This document shows, piece after piece, positions 40,701 through 52,000 of a stretch of DNA of 64,000 nt. The notes under the pieces were generated by a model. The model did no database searches. It had not been told where the DNA came from and worked only from the letters and a program-made list of their open reading frames with translations. Each line of letters begins with the position of its first letter. The first letter of the stretch is position 1. Where the stretch lies: NCBI GenBank assembly GCA_017590115.1, contig JAGGNK010012559.1, positions 3,889,236 through 3,953,235 on the forward strand, given 5' to 3'. The DNA is from Montifringilla adamsi (lineage: Eukaryota > Chordata > Aves > Passeriformes > Passeridae). The translations under genes and the position numbers were made by a program.

Positions 40701-43700
40701 TTGAAACCCAGGGTGGGCACCTGCTGTCTCCCCTTTGCTCTGCTGAGATGCTGACACCAGGACACAGACCCTTGTCTCACCTCTGGGCAGATGTTTGACA
40801 GGGGAGTGAGTCCCCTTCACACCCTCCCAGTGAACACTCACTAAGAGTTGAGTCTGTTCTGGGTGTATAAATCACAGCTCTCTTCTGTCATCTCTGTCTT
40901 GCCACAGGAGAGCAAATTTTATACACCAGCACACAGTGAACACTGCCCAGCAAATCCACACACTGCATCTTGAGCTTCCCAAGGGGATCTGGTGGTGCTG
41001 GGAAATGCCATCCTCTATTCTGCAAAGAGGCAGGCCTTGCCTTTTCTTTCCCAAAAACAGTCCCCTAAAATCTGCACTGTCAGTTGTACGAGGTACCAAG
41101 ACGTGTTTATCTCTGGGGTTTTGCTTGCAGAGTGGAGTGTGCTGTATGTGATCATTGCATCTTTTGTCATCGTGGTTGCCTTTGGGATCTTGTCATGGAT
41201 GGTGATCTGCTGCTGCAAGAGGTGGGACTGAGACCAGACCCCTGCTGTATCCAGGTTTCACAGCCAAGTGTCCCCAGTAGGAGGTTAAAGATTCAAACCC
41301 ATTGTCCCAGCAGGTCATCTGCTGAGCCTTGGCATGCTGGGTTTTCTCACTCAAGTGTTTCAAGTTAAATGTTGAAGTTCCAGCACTCTGGGTTACGTTA
41401 AAAAGCAAAATCTGGATTAACCTATAAATGTGCAACTGAGCAACATTTTAATGTTTCACTTTGTAATGTGAATATAATCCTAAACAGCAAGTGCTTTAGC
41501 TTTGAAGATCAGAGTTGTTTTTCTTCTGGCTCTTTTGGAAATGGACTGTTTCTTAATTCCTTTTTCTCCCCTTTAGACGGAAAGGAAAATCCAAAAGAAA
41601 AAGCAAATACAAGATTTTGGATGCAACGGATCAAGAAAGCCTGGAGTTAAAACCAAATCCCAAAGCAGGTAAAACATGAGAGGGAAGAGCTCAGCACTTC
41701 CAGAGTGCTGACTGAGGACTCTTCCTCAGTGGACTTAAAATAACAGTGAAACAAACATGATGTAGGGACTGACAGAGGGGTCTCAGAAGATCTGAGAGCT
41801 TGTCTCAGATCTGTATATGGGATATTTAGTGAAGTCATCTAACTTTTTAGGTTTGGAAATTGGGGCTGAAACTGGCCTGGTCTTGATGTCTCCACTTGGT
41901 ACCTTAGAAGTAGGAAGTGGATGCATTAAGCTGTGCAGAACAGTCCAACTCAAGAAGCCCAAAATTGGGTCTTGACTGTAACTTCTCCTGCTCTGGAGTT
42001 TTCCCCTGGGTTCTGGTAGTTCCCTTCTTGCCAGTATCCAATTCTTTGGTCATTCTCTACAGCAAAGCAGGAATTCAGTGGCAGTAAACATCACAGTAAA
42101 CTGATCAACACCCGAGAATAACCTCAAAATACTTGTGTACTGGAGAGATTGAAATTTACTTCTGCTCTGCTACTCACCCACCACAAACAACTGGTTCATC
42201 ATCTTATTTATTCTTGCTCCTGTGTGCATCAGGCTGTGAAAATTTCACATTTTAGCTCCTAAACTGATCAACACCCAAGAATAACCTCAAAATACTTGTA
42301 CTGGAGAGATTGAAATTTACTTCTGCTCTGCTACTCACCCACCACAAACAACTGGTTCATCATCTTATTTATTCTTGCTCCTGTGTGCATCAGGCTGTGA
42401 AAATTTCACATTTTAGCTCATCCTCTAGTTTTCCACTTAGCAGGTGCATTTCAGAGGGCGATCCATGAATTCCTCAGTGCTCCATGTGGCTACAGGTCCT
42501 TTGGCTCATTCTAGAAAGACAGGATTTGTCTTCAGTGTTCTTAGCCAGCATTTTCCTGCCCGCATTGCTGTCCTGAGAGTGCTTGCCAGTGCTTTGCAAA
42601 GATCAGGGAGTTATTTCAGGCTGGAGTGTTTTTATCTGATACATGAACCAAGCCATGGCCACCTGCTGACTGACCAGGAAAAGAGGGAAGTGTTGGGAAG
42701 GATGTGCCAAGTACAGCCCTGCTGAATGCCAGGGAGCTCTGCAGCTGCTGCATGTGTATTTCATACCAGAGTGTGTCCTGGTTTTTTTAAGAGAAGGGGA
42801 TGTGTTAACTGTGCATGGAAAAGGGTCCCTGATCCTTGTTTGCTAGCAGAAAATGACTGCTCATCCTGGTATTATCCCATTTAATGGTGTTCCAGCAAAG
42901 TGAGCAGTGCCCAAGAGCAGCATGGAGAGCATTGCAGTGACAGACTGATCAGCTGTTCCTCCGAGGACCAGGCTGTCCCAACTGCTCAAACACGGATACC
43001 CTTGCAGGAAACCCGGGTGTGTTTCCCTCCCTCAGCACCCAACTCTGCTTTAATCTGGCCATCTGTCACCTCAGAGCCCACTGTGCAATAAATGTGCTAA
43101 ATGTGCCTCACCATTTGCTCTCTGGTAACTAAACTCATCCTGCTGCTTCTGGGGCTGGCTGCTGACTGAAGTCTTTTTCCCTGCTAGATATGTCCAGGGA
43201 GCTTTCTGCTAACCGAGGAAATGTTGCATTTCTCCATTAAGGAAAAGCTAAATTTAAATATTTCCTCTGCTGACAATATCAGTAAATGTCTCTTGTCCTT
43301 GTGCATTAATCTAAATTCATCCTGCTAATTTATCTCTCTTCCCTTGCAGGCAGGAGTAGCAGAAAGGAGAGTAGGGAGAGGGTAGTGAAATGGCAGAGAT
43401 CTTCCCTCACACCTGCATATCCTTTTACTCCAATTGTGAGCCCTCCAAGCATTTTCTAGGCAATGCCCTGTGCAGGGTCAGGGAGACAGAGCTCCCACGT
43501 GTACTCACAGCCCCTTCTGGTCACATCATTGCCTTCCTGTCTGCTTGTTGTGCTTTGTGCTGTCTTGGAGTGTTGTTGTGACCTCTGACATGCCAGAGGA
43601 GTGTCTAAGACAGGATCATTTTAGCTTCAGCATCACAGGGAATAAGAGACACACAGAGGAAAGTCAGATTCTGCTGCCTCTTAGACGTGATCAGAAAAGG

Positions 43701-43967
43701 AGACTTAAAGGGGATGGAGCAGGTGAGGTGCTCACTGGTGTTAAAAGAATTTCTAACCTGGGAATGTTTCCCCTTCAAGGTGGCAGACAGAAAGCCCAAG
43801 TCCTCAACACGAGCCTGATGCACTCAGAGTCCGAGCTGGACAGTGATGAAGCCATCTTCACGTGGCCTGACCGGGAAAAAGGGAAACTGCTCCGCAGCCA
43901 GAACGGCTCCTTGCGCAACGGACAGCTGACCCTCAAAGCCAAGAACCAGAGGGAGGAAATCCTATAG
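16707..43967 (+). CDS. KIAA0319L: KIAA0319-like protein (PKD-domain receptor), complete
   Basis: Type I membrane glycoprotein of Golgi and cell surface, implicated in axon growth and neuronal migration; in mammals known as AAVR, an adeno-associated virus receptor acting through its PKD domains. Coding exons: 16707-16848, 20709-21364, 26267-26540, 28547-28648, 29515-29612, 30742-30829, 31854-31946, 32524-32656, 33529-33757, 34486-34609, 35152-35284, 36125-36273, 36576-36727, 36902-37040, 37367-37526, 39425-39567, 40532-40654, 41131-41221, 41577-41668, 43780-43967. Phases all match; the sum is 3,309 nt (1,102 aa; human 1,049). Order: signal segment (about 28-47), Cys-rich MANSC-type domain (about 50-140), low-complexity Ser/Thr/Pro/Ala linker (about 266-357), five PKD domains (about 358-840) with NQSTDDH and GSKSSDD motifs, a region with Cys-rich CQLNCSEHGRC, one membrane helix (about 984-1006), CCCKRR, and a cytoplasmic tail with SLMHSESELDSDEAIFTWP. 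The start is chosen by match to the human MEKRL start; an in-frame upstream ATG is possible. Confidence 0.98.
17760..17815 (-). mobile_element. CR1-type LINE 3' end fragment
   Basis: The plus strand reads TCACAGAATTGTTAAGGTTG followed by GATCATCAAGTCCAGC, the reverse complement of the typical avian CR1 3' terminus. It is about 56 bp, in KIAA0319L intron after the first coding exon, and diverged. Family assignment is from memory of the consensus. Confidence 0.6.
30955..31000. repeat. TA/CA microsatellite
   Basis: Alternating purine-pyrimidine tract of (TA)n, (CA)n and TGTATATAT runs in the KIAA0319L intron following the 30,742-30,829 exon. Confidence 0.9.
37918..38010 (-). mobile_element. CR1-type LINE 3' end fragment
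   Basis: The plus strand reads ACAATCACAGACTGGATTGG, then AGGGACCTTAAGGATCATCC, AGTTCCAACC and GGCAGGGACATCTTCCACT, the well-known reverse-complement signature of the CR1 3' end. It lies in the KIAA0319L intron 37,527-39,424. CR1 elements of this form point to a sauropsid, most likely bird, genome. Confidence 0.85.
42098..42419. repeat. 163-bp tandem duplication in KIAA0319L intron
   Basis: The sequence starting AAACTGATCAACACCCGAGA at 42,098 is repeated at 42,261 with an offset of 163 bp. The two copies differ by one substitution (CCCGAG/CCCAAG) and a 2-bp TG deletion, so the duplication is recent. It lies in the last intron, away from splice sites. Confidence 0.9.
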
Positions 43968-45455
43968 CTCCCCTTGGGCAGCCTTGGCTGGAGCTCAGCA
44001 GGGAAGGCCAATCCCGTCCCTGTCCTACCAGGGCCTTTGGAGGCCACTTTGATTAGGACAACGCTGCTAACTCGTTTCACAGAAAATAACTTTGGTTTTG
44101 TGGGTTTCTTTTCATTCAGTTAAAACTGGTTGTACTTGAATTTGAACTTCAAGGGAAATCAAAGGGAGGAGAAGGCAACTGTGAACCCCAGGAGAAGAGT
44201 CAGAAAAGGATGGAGCTGGCATCTGGAGAGGGCAGGACAGAACCACTTGGATCAACTGTGAATGTGCAGGACCTTCCTAAGCCACCTCAGACTGCCGTGG
44301 AGGGAGCCCCTGTGGACTTCCAGCTCACTTGCCTTGAGAAGGAAAGTCGTCCTTGAGCTTTGCTCTGAGCTCCCTTCAGGCTCCCATAGCCTACCACAGG
44401 CTACTTGTGCTGTCCAACAGCTTTCTTCTCCTTTACTCCCACCTTCCCTAATGGTTTGAGCACTATTTTAATGTAGACTTGTCCTTTCACATGCACTTGG
44501 CTGCTGTTGGGTTGTAGAGGAGGGGGAATGTAAACATTCTGGCAGTTTGCAGGTAGGAGAGGCGTTTGTGGCTGTTCCAAATCACTGCTGCTCTCATGGG
44601 CAGTGCTGGGACTTGGTGCCTGTTCATGTGTGAAAAGCTGACCTGTGGTTACTGCCCAGGCTGGGAGACCCCCTCCTGCAGCAAAGTCCTGCTTGGTACC
44701 AGAGCTGGGGGGACACACACCCACCTTTGGTACCTGTGTCCAACGTCTGACTTCATTCCAAAGCTTTGACATGTTCTGTGGCCCCAGCACCTTCTGTTGG
44801 TCACCAGGCCATCCATGAGGCTGGACGTCATCCATATCTCAGTTATGGAACACTCTGTACTGTGGTTTTTTGGTTTGGGTTTTTTTTTCCCCTTAAAATT
44901 TGCACATCCCAGGTAACGGGGATTGGTTTCTGCAGTCCCCAGCTGGCTGCTCCCTCAGGCTGGCAGCTCACTGGCCTTGTGCTGTTGTGGCTGCAGAGCC
45001 CTGTGTGCTCCTGTCACAGTGTCAAGAGCACATGTGGTGTCCTTTTGTGGTGGAAAAGGGAACTCTGGGTACCCAGGGGTGGTGGGCAGTGCCAGCAGCA
45101 CGTGGCACAGCATGTCACTGTCCCTTCTGCCTGAGTCCAAGGGCAGCCAGGGGGGTCCTTTCCCATTCCCACTCCCTTACCTCACTGTGCTGCTGTCGTG
45201 AGTTGCACCCTGTCCTCGGGCAGAGCTCAGCCTCGTGCTGGCATGAAGGATGCCACTGCTTCTCTGGGGATGGGTGGGCAGTTCATTGCCTTTCTTTGTG
45301 TTTAATTTAAAAACTGGAAACTGGTTTCATTGGCTTTTTTTTTCTTCTTATTGAGCTATGAAAGCCAAAAGGCTTTAAGTTCCTCAGTTGTATTTATATT
45401 GCTGCACTACTGATTTGTGTTGAGCTAGATGAAGATTAAACACTATTGAACGTGA
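43968..45455 (+). other. KIAA0319L: KIAA0319L 3' UTR and polyadenylation signal
   Basis: Follows the stop TAG at 43,965-43,967. No exon or strong open frame is present. An ATTAAA hexamer at 45,435-45,440, preceded by an AT-rich stretch from 45,300, is the most likely end of the transcript, giving a 3' UTR of about 1.5 kb. The end is inferred. Confidence 0.6.
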
Positions 45456-48400
45456 GGGGGTGTTCCCTCACTGAATGTAGTCCTGGCTGCTGCTGAGTTT
45501 ATTTTTTGGGCGATCAGCTGTTCCTCAGGCCCAGCACTGGAGCCTGCAGCTCTCCCAGTGCTGAGGCCATGGCATTTGCTGGTGTCACAGCACGAGCCAC
45601 CCTCTGCCTGGGCTGTCTGGCATGCAGCTGGAGCTTGGCTCAGGCTTCCCCTTCCTGGAGGCTCCTGCACCCGTCCTCCCCAGGGCTCCTTCCCTCCAAA
45701 CCACCCAGGACCACACATGGGGAGGGGATGGACCCTGGGGTGCTCCTCAGAGGGCACAGCCCAGCGCTGGCTGTGCCATGGCCACACACTTAACTCTCCT
45801 GGGTGACACCACCCTCTGCGTGCCTTCATTTGGATGTAAGTGAACAAACTGTGGGAATAGGAGGGTTTGGAGCTGCAGGGATTGACCAGGTGTGGCCCTG
45901 AGGCTGTACCTGGGAGCACTTTGTGCTGGGAGAAGGGAGCTGTTGGGCTCTGCCAGGTTCTGATCTTTGGGGATTGTGCTTTTTGAGCCCCTTGCTCCTG
46001 CCCATCCCAGGGAGGGCCCCCAGCAGCAGGTGGGGGCTCAGTCATTGGACATTGCTGCAGGGGTCAGGGCCCTTCTCCAACAGACCCAGGGTGAGCTTTC
46101 CAGTGAGCCTGGCTGCTTGTTACAGCAGAGGGAATTACAATCCGTGCAGCTGTTACCTCCAACACCTTTGTTCAGCTGTGGTTGTTTCCTTCAGCCCTGT
46201 GTTTCACTGTGGGGTCACAGCCCTTCAGGCGGGGGTGCTGTACTGAGGGGCTGCACCCCAACCCAAGTTTGGGCTTTGGGGAGGGCTTTGGCCTTCCCTC
46301 CCTGCCCAGTGGCTCGTAGTCACTTGCCATCTCTGAGTGCAGGTTTGTGACAGCACAGCACAAGCTCACATTAGATTCCTGGCTCCTATTAGTATTCCCT
46401 GGCTGTGCAGCCTCTTGCCCCTCCACGTGTTAACCCTCAGTGCCACCAAGCCTTCAGGAATGGGGACAGGCTCTGCACCCCAGCTTTGCGGGGCACAAGG
46501 ACGTGTGGGGCTGACAGAGCTGAGGAAACCCCCCAGGCTGAAGGTGGGAACTTCTGGCCAAAGGTAGGAGCAGGGTGGGCTGTCTGCTGCAGTGCCCCAG
46601 GAGCACAGCCCTCCCCAGGTGTGTGCACAGAGCTTTCTGGGGTTTTGGAATCCCTTTCCCTGCTCTCCTCCTCTCCCAGTGTCACTAATTTTGCTGCTGG
46701 TTTGTTACCCGAGCGCCGTGAGCGTGACCTTGCTCAGGAAGGTTTCTGCATTGCTATGCTTTATGATTTCACAATTAGACACTGGCTACAAGTTGCCCAC
46801 GTGTGGAAGTTAAAGGCTGAGACATCTGTCAGATGAACCAGCACCTTCACTCAGTTTTATTTCCTTTAACATATTCTCAAGTGCTGGTGAAGATGTTTGA
46901 GGCAAATTCTACTTTTGAAATAGTTTGCTCTTAAATCTTTTCCACATCCTGCTGCACAGCTGGGGGTGCTCTGCACTTTGGTTAATGATGTTTGGTGATT
47001 CCAGTGCTACTTGGGTCAAGACTAGATTTTTTTTCCAACCTGTCTGCACTTCGGTTAATGATGTTTGGTGATTCCAGTGCTACTTGGGTCAAGACTAGAT
47101 TTTTTTTTTTTTTTAACAAAATGGTTCTTGCAAATGGGAAATTGTTTCTTGCAAATGGGAGAATGTTTTGCTTCTTTGTCCAGTTTCAGCTGTGGGACAG
47201 TTCTCACCTAAGACTTGATTTCACAGGAAAGCAAAACAGCATCTGCCCCACACCTGCATAGCAGCACCTCCTCATGCAGCAGGGGAACATTCATTAGTTC
47301 GTGGAGTCCTTGAAGGACATGGCTGTGGCCACCCAGCTCTTGCTGGGGCTGGCTGTGTAGGGAGCACACTTTAGCACCACGGCCACCAGGAGGGACCCGA
47401 TGGCACTGGACACAGATTTTTCGGAGAGGGGAGGAGATTCACCTTCAGAGTTGCCCTTCTGTCCGTGCACAGTTCACGTGGCCCATGGGGTGGGATGGAG
47501 CCTCTGAGTTCACTTCCCTCAATGTCACCTAAGGACAGAGGAAGCCGGATCTGCTGAGCTCCCCAGCTGCGGGCTCTGCTTGCTGGGTGGGGAGAACTTG
47601 CAGCAGCCCCGGGGCAGCGCCAGCAGAGAATGGGGTTTCTCACAGCCCTGAGGGCAAAGAGCTGCTCCTGCCTCCAGCAGTTTTTGGTCTGTGTCACATC
47701 CCCAGTGGGGGATCAGGGCCTGGGCCGGAGCCTCAGAGCAGCCCCAGGCTCACAATCTGTGAAATGGGTTTTTATTGCTGGAATTTCGCAGCTCAAGAAA
47801 CTGAGGCAGCTGTGACGGTGGCCAAGGCAGCAGCTCGAGGGCTCTGCCCAGCACGGCTGTCCCGCTGTTTGGTGGCTCAGCAGCCCGGGGAAGCCCCACA
47901 GTCCCTCGGGTGCCGGGATTTGGCCGCAGGCACCGAGGCCAGGCGGGGAGGTCGGGGTTGCAGTCGCAGCTACACCACTTGTGCCTCCCTAAGCAGCACC
48001 CGTGGCTGCGAAGAGTTAAAAAAACCCAAAGGCTCTTTCCGGAGCCAGAGGAGCCCGGTTTTTCCTCTCTTTGTACTCATCCTGCTGCATGTGCTGTCCT
48101 TGCTCCGACCGTGTGGATTTGGCGCTGCTCCCCAGCGCCTTCCTGTCATTAGGATTCCCTGGATTGCTGCTGCTTTCCTTCTTCCAGCCGGGCTCTCCCT
48201 GACGGGAGCTCCCGCACCTCGCCCGGGTCTCCCGTAACCACGGCGGGGACACAGTTACAATAACGATGTGCTCCGTAAATTATCCTGTGCCGAGGGTTTG
48301 GGCACGCTGCAGGGGTGCTGGTGGCTCCCGGGGAGCTGGGGACACATTGTGGTACCGCTGGCACCCTGCAGAAGCGCCAGAGATGCCACCATGTGGCACC

Positions 48401-48870
48401 TCCACGCCCGGCGGCGGGAGATGCCCCCGGGGCATCGAGAGCCGGGCAGGAGCGTTGGTCACGGACCTGAGAGGGGCCGGGGTTTGCGGGGGCTCAGCTG
48501 GGGGACCGACCCTGTGCCGGTCATGTCCCCGTGGAAACTGGTCGCCCCACCACAGCCCACCTGCTGCCCGCCACCAGCACCCCTCACGTCCCTCCTGACC
48601 GGGCACAGACCCAGCGTCACTCCCCGGTTCGCTGCTGGCCCGCTGGGGGTTGTTACAGCATTTTGGGGTGGCGTGCCTGGCTCGGGGCAGGAATTGCAGA
48701 GCATCCCTGCTCCTGCCTCCCCTCTCCCGCTGCTCCTCCTGCTGAGGCAGAGCCCCGGGGGGCATCGGGGGCGATGCGGGTGCTGCAGTGGAGGCCCGCG
48801 GGCAGCGTCGCCCTCTGTCCATCCCTCCGTCCGCCCGTCGGTCCAGGCGGGGCCCCGTGCGCCGAGTGAG
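45456..48870. other. Intergenic, downstream of KIAA0319L
   Basis: No recognisable exon or RNA gene. In mammals the next gene beyond KIAA0319L is ZMYM4; no zinc-finger MYM exon was found here. GC and CpG content rises from about 47,800 to 48,870. Long open frames on both strands in that part look like GC artefacts with arginine/proline-rich, repetitive products. Confidence 0.5.
46971..47115. repeat. 73-bp tandem duplication with T-rich ends
   Basis: A unit starting CTGCACTTTGGTTAATGATG at 46,971 recurs at 47,044 with one T/C change. Both copies end in CAAGACTAGA followed by a T run (8 and about 15). Intergenic. Confidence 0.9.
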
Positions 48871-48877
48871 TCCGTCT

Positions 48878-49070
48878 TTCCATTGTTCGAACAATCTCTT
48901 TTCCACACGCGGTGCCAAAGGCTCCCCGCTCGCTCCCGCACGCGCCAGTATATTTAGCTGCCTCTAAGCCTCTACCTTTCCTTATATAGGAGAGGCCAAA
49001 CGAATTTCTCACTCTCATTATTAATAGCCTGAGAGGAGCTCTTAGGAGGCTGCCAAAAATAGCAGGCAAA
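48878..49070 (+). promoter_or_regulatory. Candidate muscle enhancer/promoter for the miR-1b/133c locus
   Basis: An AT-rich motif cluster stands out in GC-rich surroundings. It contains a perfect 14-bp palindrome ATTGTTCGAACAAT (48,882-48,895; two overlapping inverted SOX-type AACAAT sites), TATATTTAG (48,949-48,957, MEF2-like), CCTTATATAGG (48,980-48,990, CArG-like but with seven A/T), CATTATTAATAG (about 49,015) and CCAAAAATAGC (49,053-49,063, one mismatch from MEF2 and SRF consensus). About 4.2 kb upstream of the microRNA pair, whose mammalian counterparts are driven by SRF and MEF2. Function is inferred from motif content. Confidence 0.4.
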
Positions 49071-52000
49071 CAGAGCGCACCCGGGGTGGGGAGGGTGTCG
49101 TGGCAGGCAGGGAGCCGCCGGGACCGCCGCGGGAGGGATGCCACGCTGCTGGTCCTGGCTTTTCCCTTTGGGAACCACGCTAAGGTGTCTCCCAGCATCC
49201 TGCCCTGGGCAGGGGGTGCCCCTTGCCCTGCCAGCTCTCTGCAGGTAGGACAGGCGGGGCTCCGGGTGGGCAGAGCAGCCCTGTACCCCCGGACTTGGCG
49301 GCTGGGGATGCTGGAACAACCGCTCCGTGGGTGTTGGGGACACCCCAGGCAGGTGGCCTGGAGCAACCCAGGGATCCCCATCCCCACGGGGTCACCTGGC
49401 CATGGGAATCTCGTGTGGCTGAGGTGGTGGCAGGTTTTACCCTTCTGTGCACTCCACGAGCTCCGTTTTGCCCTCGAGCTGCCCTGGGCTGCTGCTGGGC
49501 CCAGCGGTGTGTGTCGGCTCCTCCACGACGTGGCTTTGGGCACCGCCAGGCACCCGGGGGATGTGGGGCAGGTGGCAGAGCTGGCCGGCTGTCTGCGTGC
49601 TGCTGGCAGCCCTGTCTCTGTCCGGGAGGGAGAGGGTTTCTCAGCAGAGATCACCCAGAACCGGGCACATGTGCCGGGACACCGAGACCAGGATGAGGAG
49701 AGCGAGGAGGGAGCTTTGGGGTGCCCAGCGAGTGAGGGGTCTTCAACTGCACCCGTAGATGTTGCATCCCCGGCAGGGTCTGCCTTAAATCCCTCCCTCC
49801 TCCCTCCCTCCCTGGCGAGGAACTTCTCCCGCTGAACTGGAGGATGCTGCAAGCTCCTGCGGACGAGCCGGAGGAGTCCTGTGGCAAAGTCAAGGCGAGC
49901 AGGGAAGCAGCGTGCTCGTGCCGGGTGTCACCGCAGCTCGCTGCCGCCAGCCCAGCGTGCTGCGGCCGGTGTCACCTCCAGGACCGTGAGTGGCCTTGCG
50001 GGCGGGAGGTGCGGGGTCTGCGGGGGGCAGCGGGGCTTTCCCCGCCGCCAAGGTTTAACCTTCAGCGAGCCCGGCCGGTGCTGAGCCCGCCGGGGCCGGG
50101 GATGCTCCTGCTGCGGGGCGCCGGCAGCGGCTCGGCGTGGGCGGGGAGGGGACACCCTGGGGAGGGGGACACCGCAACCCCCCCTGCTTGGGGCCAGCCC
50201 GGGTCAGGCGGAGGAGCGGGGGGTGGCAGAAAGTCTCTGTGTGGCTGGCTGGGGGGACAATGGGGCCCGCAGCAGGTCCCGGCTGCAGAGGGGTCCTGGG
50301 TGGTGAATGCTCGGGCTCTGCCGGCAGCACCCGGCCCTTCTGCCTGCGGGTGTCCCCCTGCACCGGGGCCGGTCACCCCCTCCCCAGGGAGCCGAGGCGC
50401 CCTCCGCCACGCAAAGTGGGGACACCCCACGCCTGTGGGATAGGTGAGAAACCCAACTTCTGGGCACCTCGGCATCGCATTTTGGGCTCGCACGGAGGGA
50501 AGTGCTGGCCACCACGGCCGGGTGCACCAGGGTCATGCGCCCACCGCCCCGACACGGGCAATGCCGCGGGCGAAGGGACGGCAGGACGGGAGCCAGGGTG
50601 CTCTCCCAGGCACCCTGTGCCAGGGCTCCCCTCGCACCCACCTCTCTCCTGCTTGCCGGGCCTCTTGGTATTTTATAAGACACTCAGCAGCTGCTGCAGT
50701 GGGTTTGCCGGGGATGGATGAGCCGGGGGAAGCTGGCTGGGGGGGCAGCTCTGGATGGGAAAACTTGGAAAGGTCCCTGCGGAGCAGCGGCTGCAGAGCT
50801 CGGCCAGGGACGCGGCGCTGGCGGAGCCGGGGGAAAAAAAAGACTCTTCCTTTTATAGCCAAGCTGGGGTTGTTGGGTGCCTGCGGACGCGAGGGTGCCA
50901 CTGCGGCCGGCCCCGGCAGCCCCCCGGCTCCTTTGCCTCCCCCTGCAAAGCCGTCTGGTGCCCACAAACCACCCTGCCCGGGCACGGAGCTGCTCTCGGG
51001 GCAGGTGGAGAACACGGGCAGCTGCCCTGGCCGGGGACTCACAGGCGGTCTGCGGGCATGGAGAATTCGTGGAAGAGGGGCTGCCCCAGGCCACAGCTCC
51101 CTGGTGGGTTTCGGCTCGGGGTCTACAGCTGCAAAATGCAGCGCTGGGGCTGGGGAGAGCTCAGGGATGCCTTCGGTGGTGGGGGGCACACCCAGGGCTG
51201 CAGAGGGGTTGGTGGTGATGACAGGGAATTTCTGGGCACAGAGAGGGCAGTGGGGAAGGACCGGTCTGTGGAACAGGGCAGGGGCAAGGAGGGGTGGTGG
51301 AAACAGGCAGGGGGGGCCCGGGCTGGAGCAGGGGACACGAGGTAGCCCGGATGCAGTGAGCATCCCATGGAGCTGGGTGCAGCCCTCCAAGGTCACTGGG
51401 AGAGCCTGGCCGAGGGCTGTGGGAACAGTGCCATGGGCTGGGGCTGCATGGGCCACTTGGGCTGGGGTGTCTCTAATACACCCACACGCTCTGATACTGG
51501 GAGACTGCCCAAGGTCAGCCGAGGTGACTGGAGATGAACTCGGCTGCGATGTGAGAGCCCTGGCTTAGCAGTTTCAGGGTGGGTTCAACTCTGAGCTTTT
51601 GGTCCTGGCAGTCCCTGGGAGCCCGGCACTGCTGCAGCAAATGCTCAGGGCAGCATGGCACTGCACTGCAGGGCCGGCAGAGCCCCAGGGGTGCAGTGGG
51701 TGCATCTCTGCAGCCTCGGGCTCAGGACACCCACTCTCTTTGATTTGGGGTGGGACAGGGGAGCTGCTCCTGCCAGACACGCTGTGCCCCACTGCTCCTG
51801 CTGGGCTGGGCACTTGTCTTGGCTCCTGGGAGCCGTGTCTGGATCCTCAGGGCTGGATCCCTGGGGACCAGCCATGGGGGAGCTCCTGGGCTGCTGCCAG
51901 AGCATCCTCTGTGTCATGCTCTGTCCCACAGCAATGGCTGGTGTCTCAGGGATGGCACTGAGCAGTGACTCTGCTGCCTGTGGCTGCTGTGAGCTGGGCT

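Noticed and set aside
48980..48990. Perfect SRF CArG box in CCTTATATAGG
   Set aside because: There are seven A/T bases between CC and GG, not six, so it is kept only as CArG-like/MEF2-like.
48653..49852. 399-aa minus-strand open frame
   Set aside because: Low-complexity, GC-driven, unlike any family I know, and it crosses the AT-rich motif island without any coding signature.
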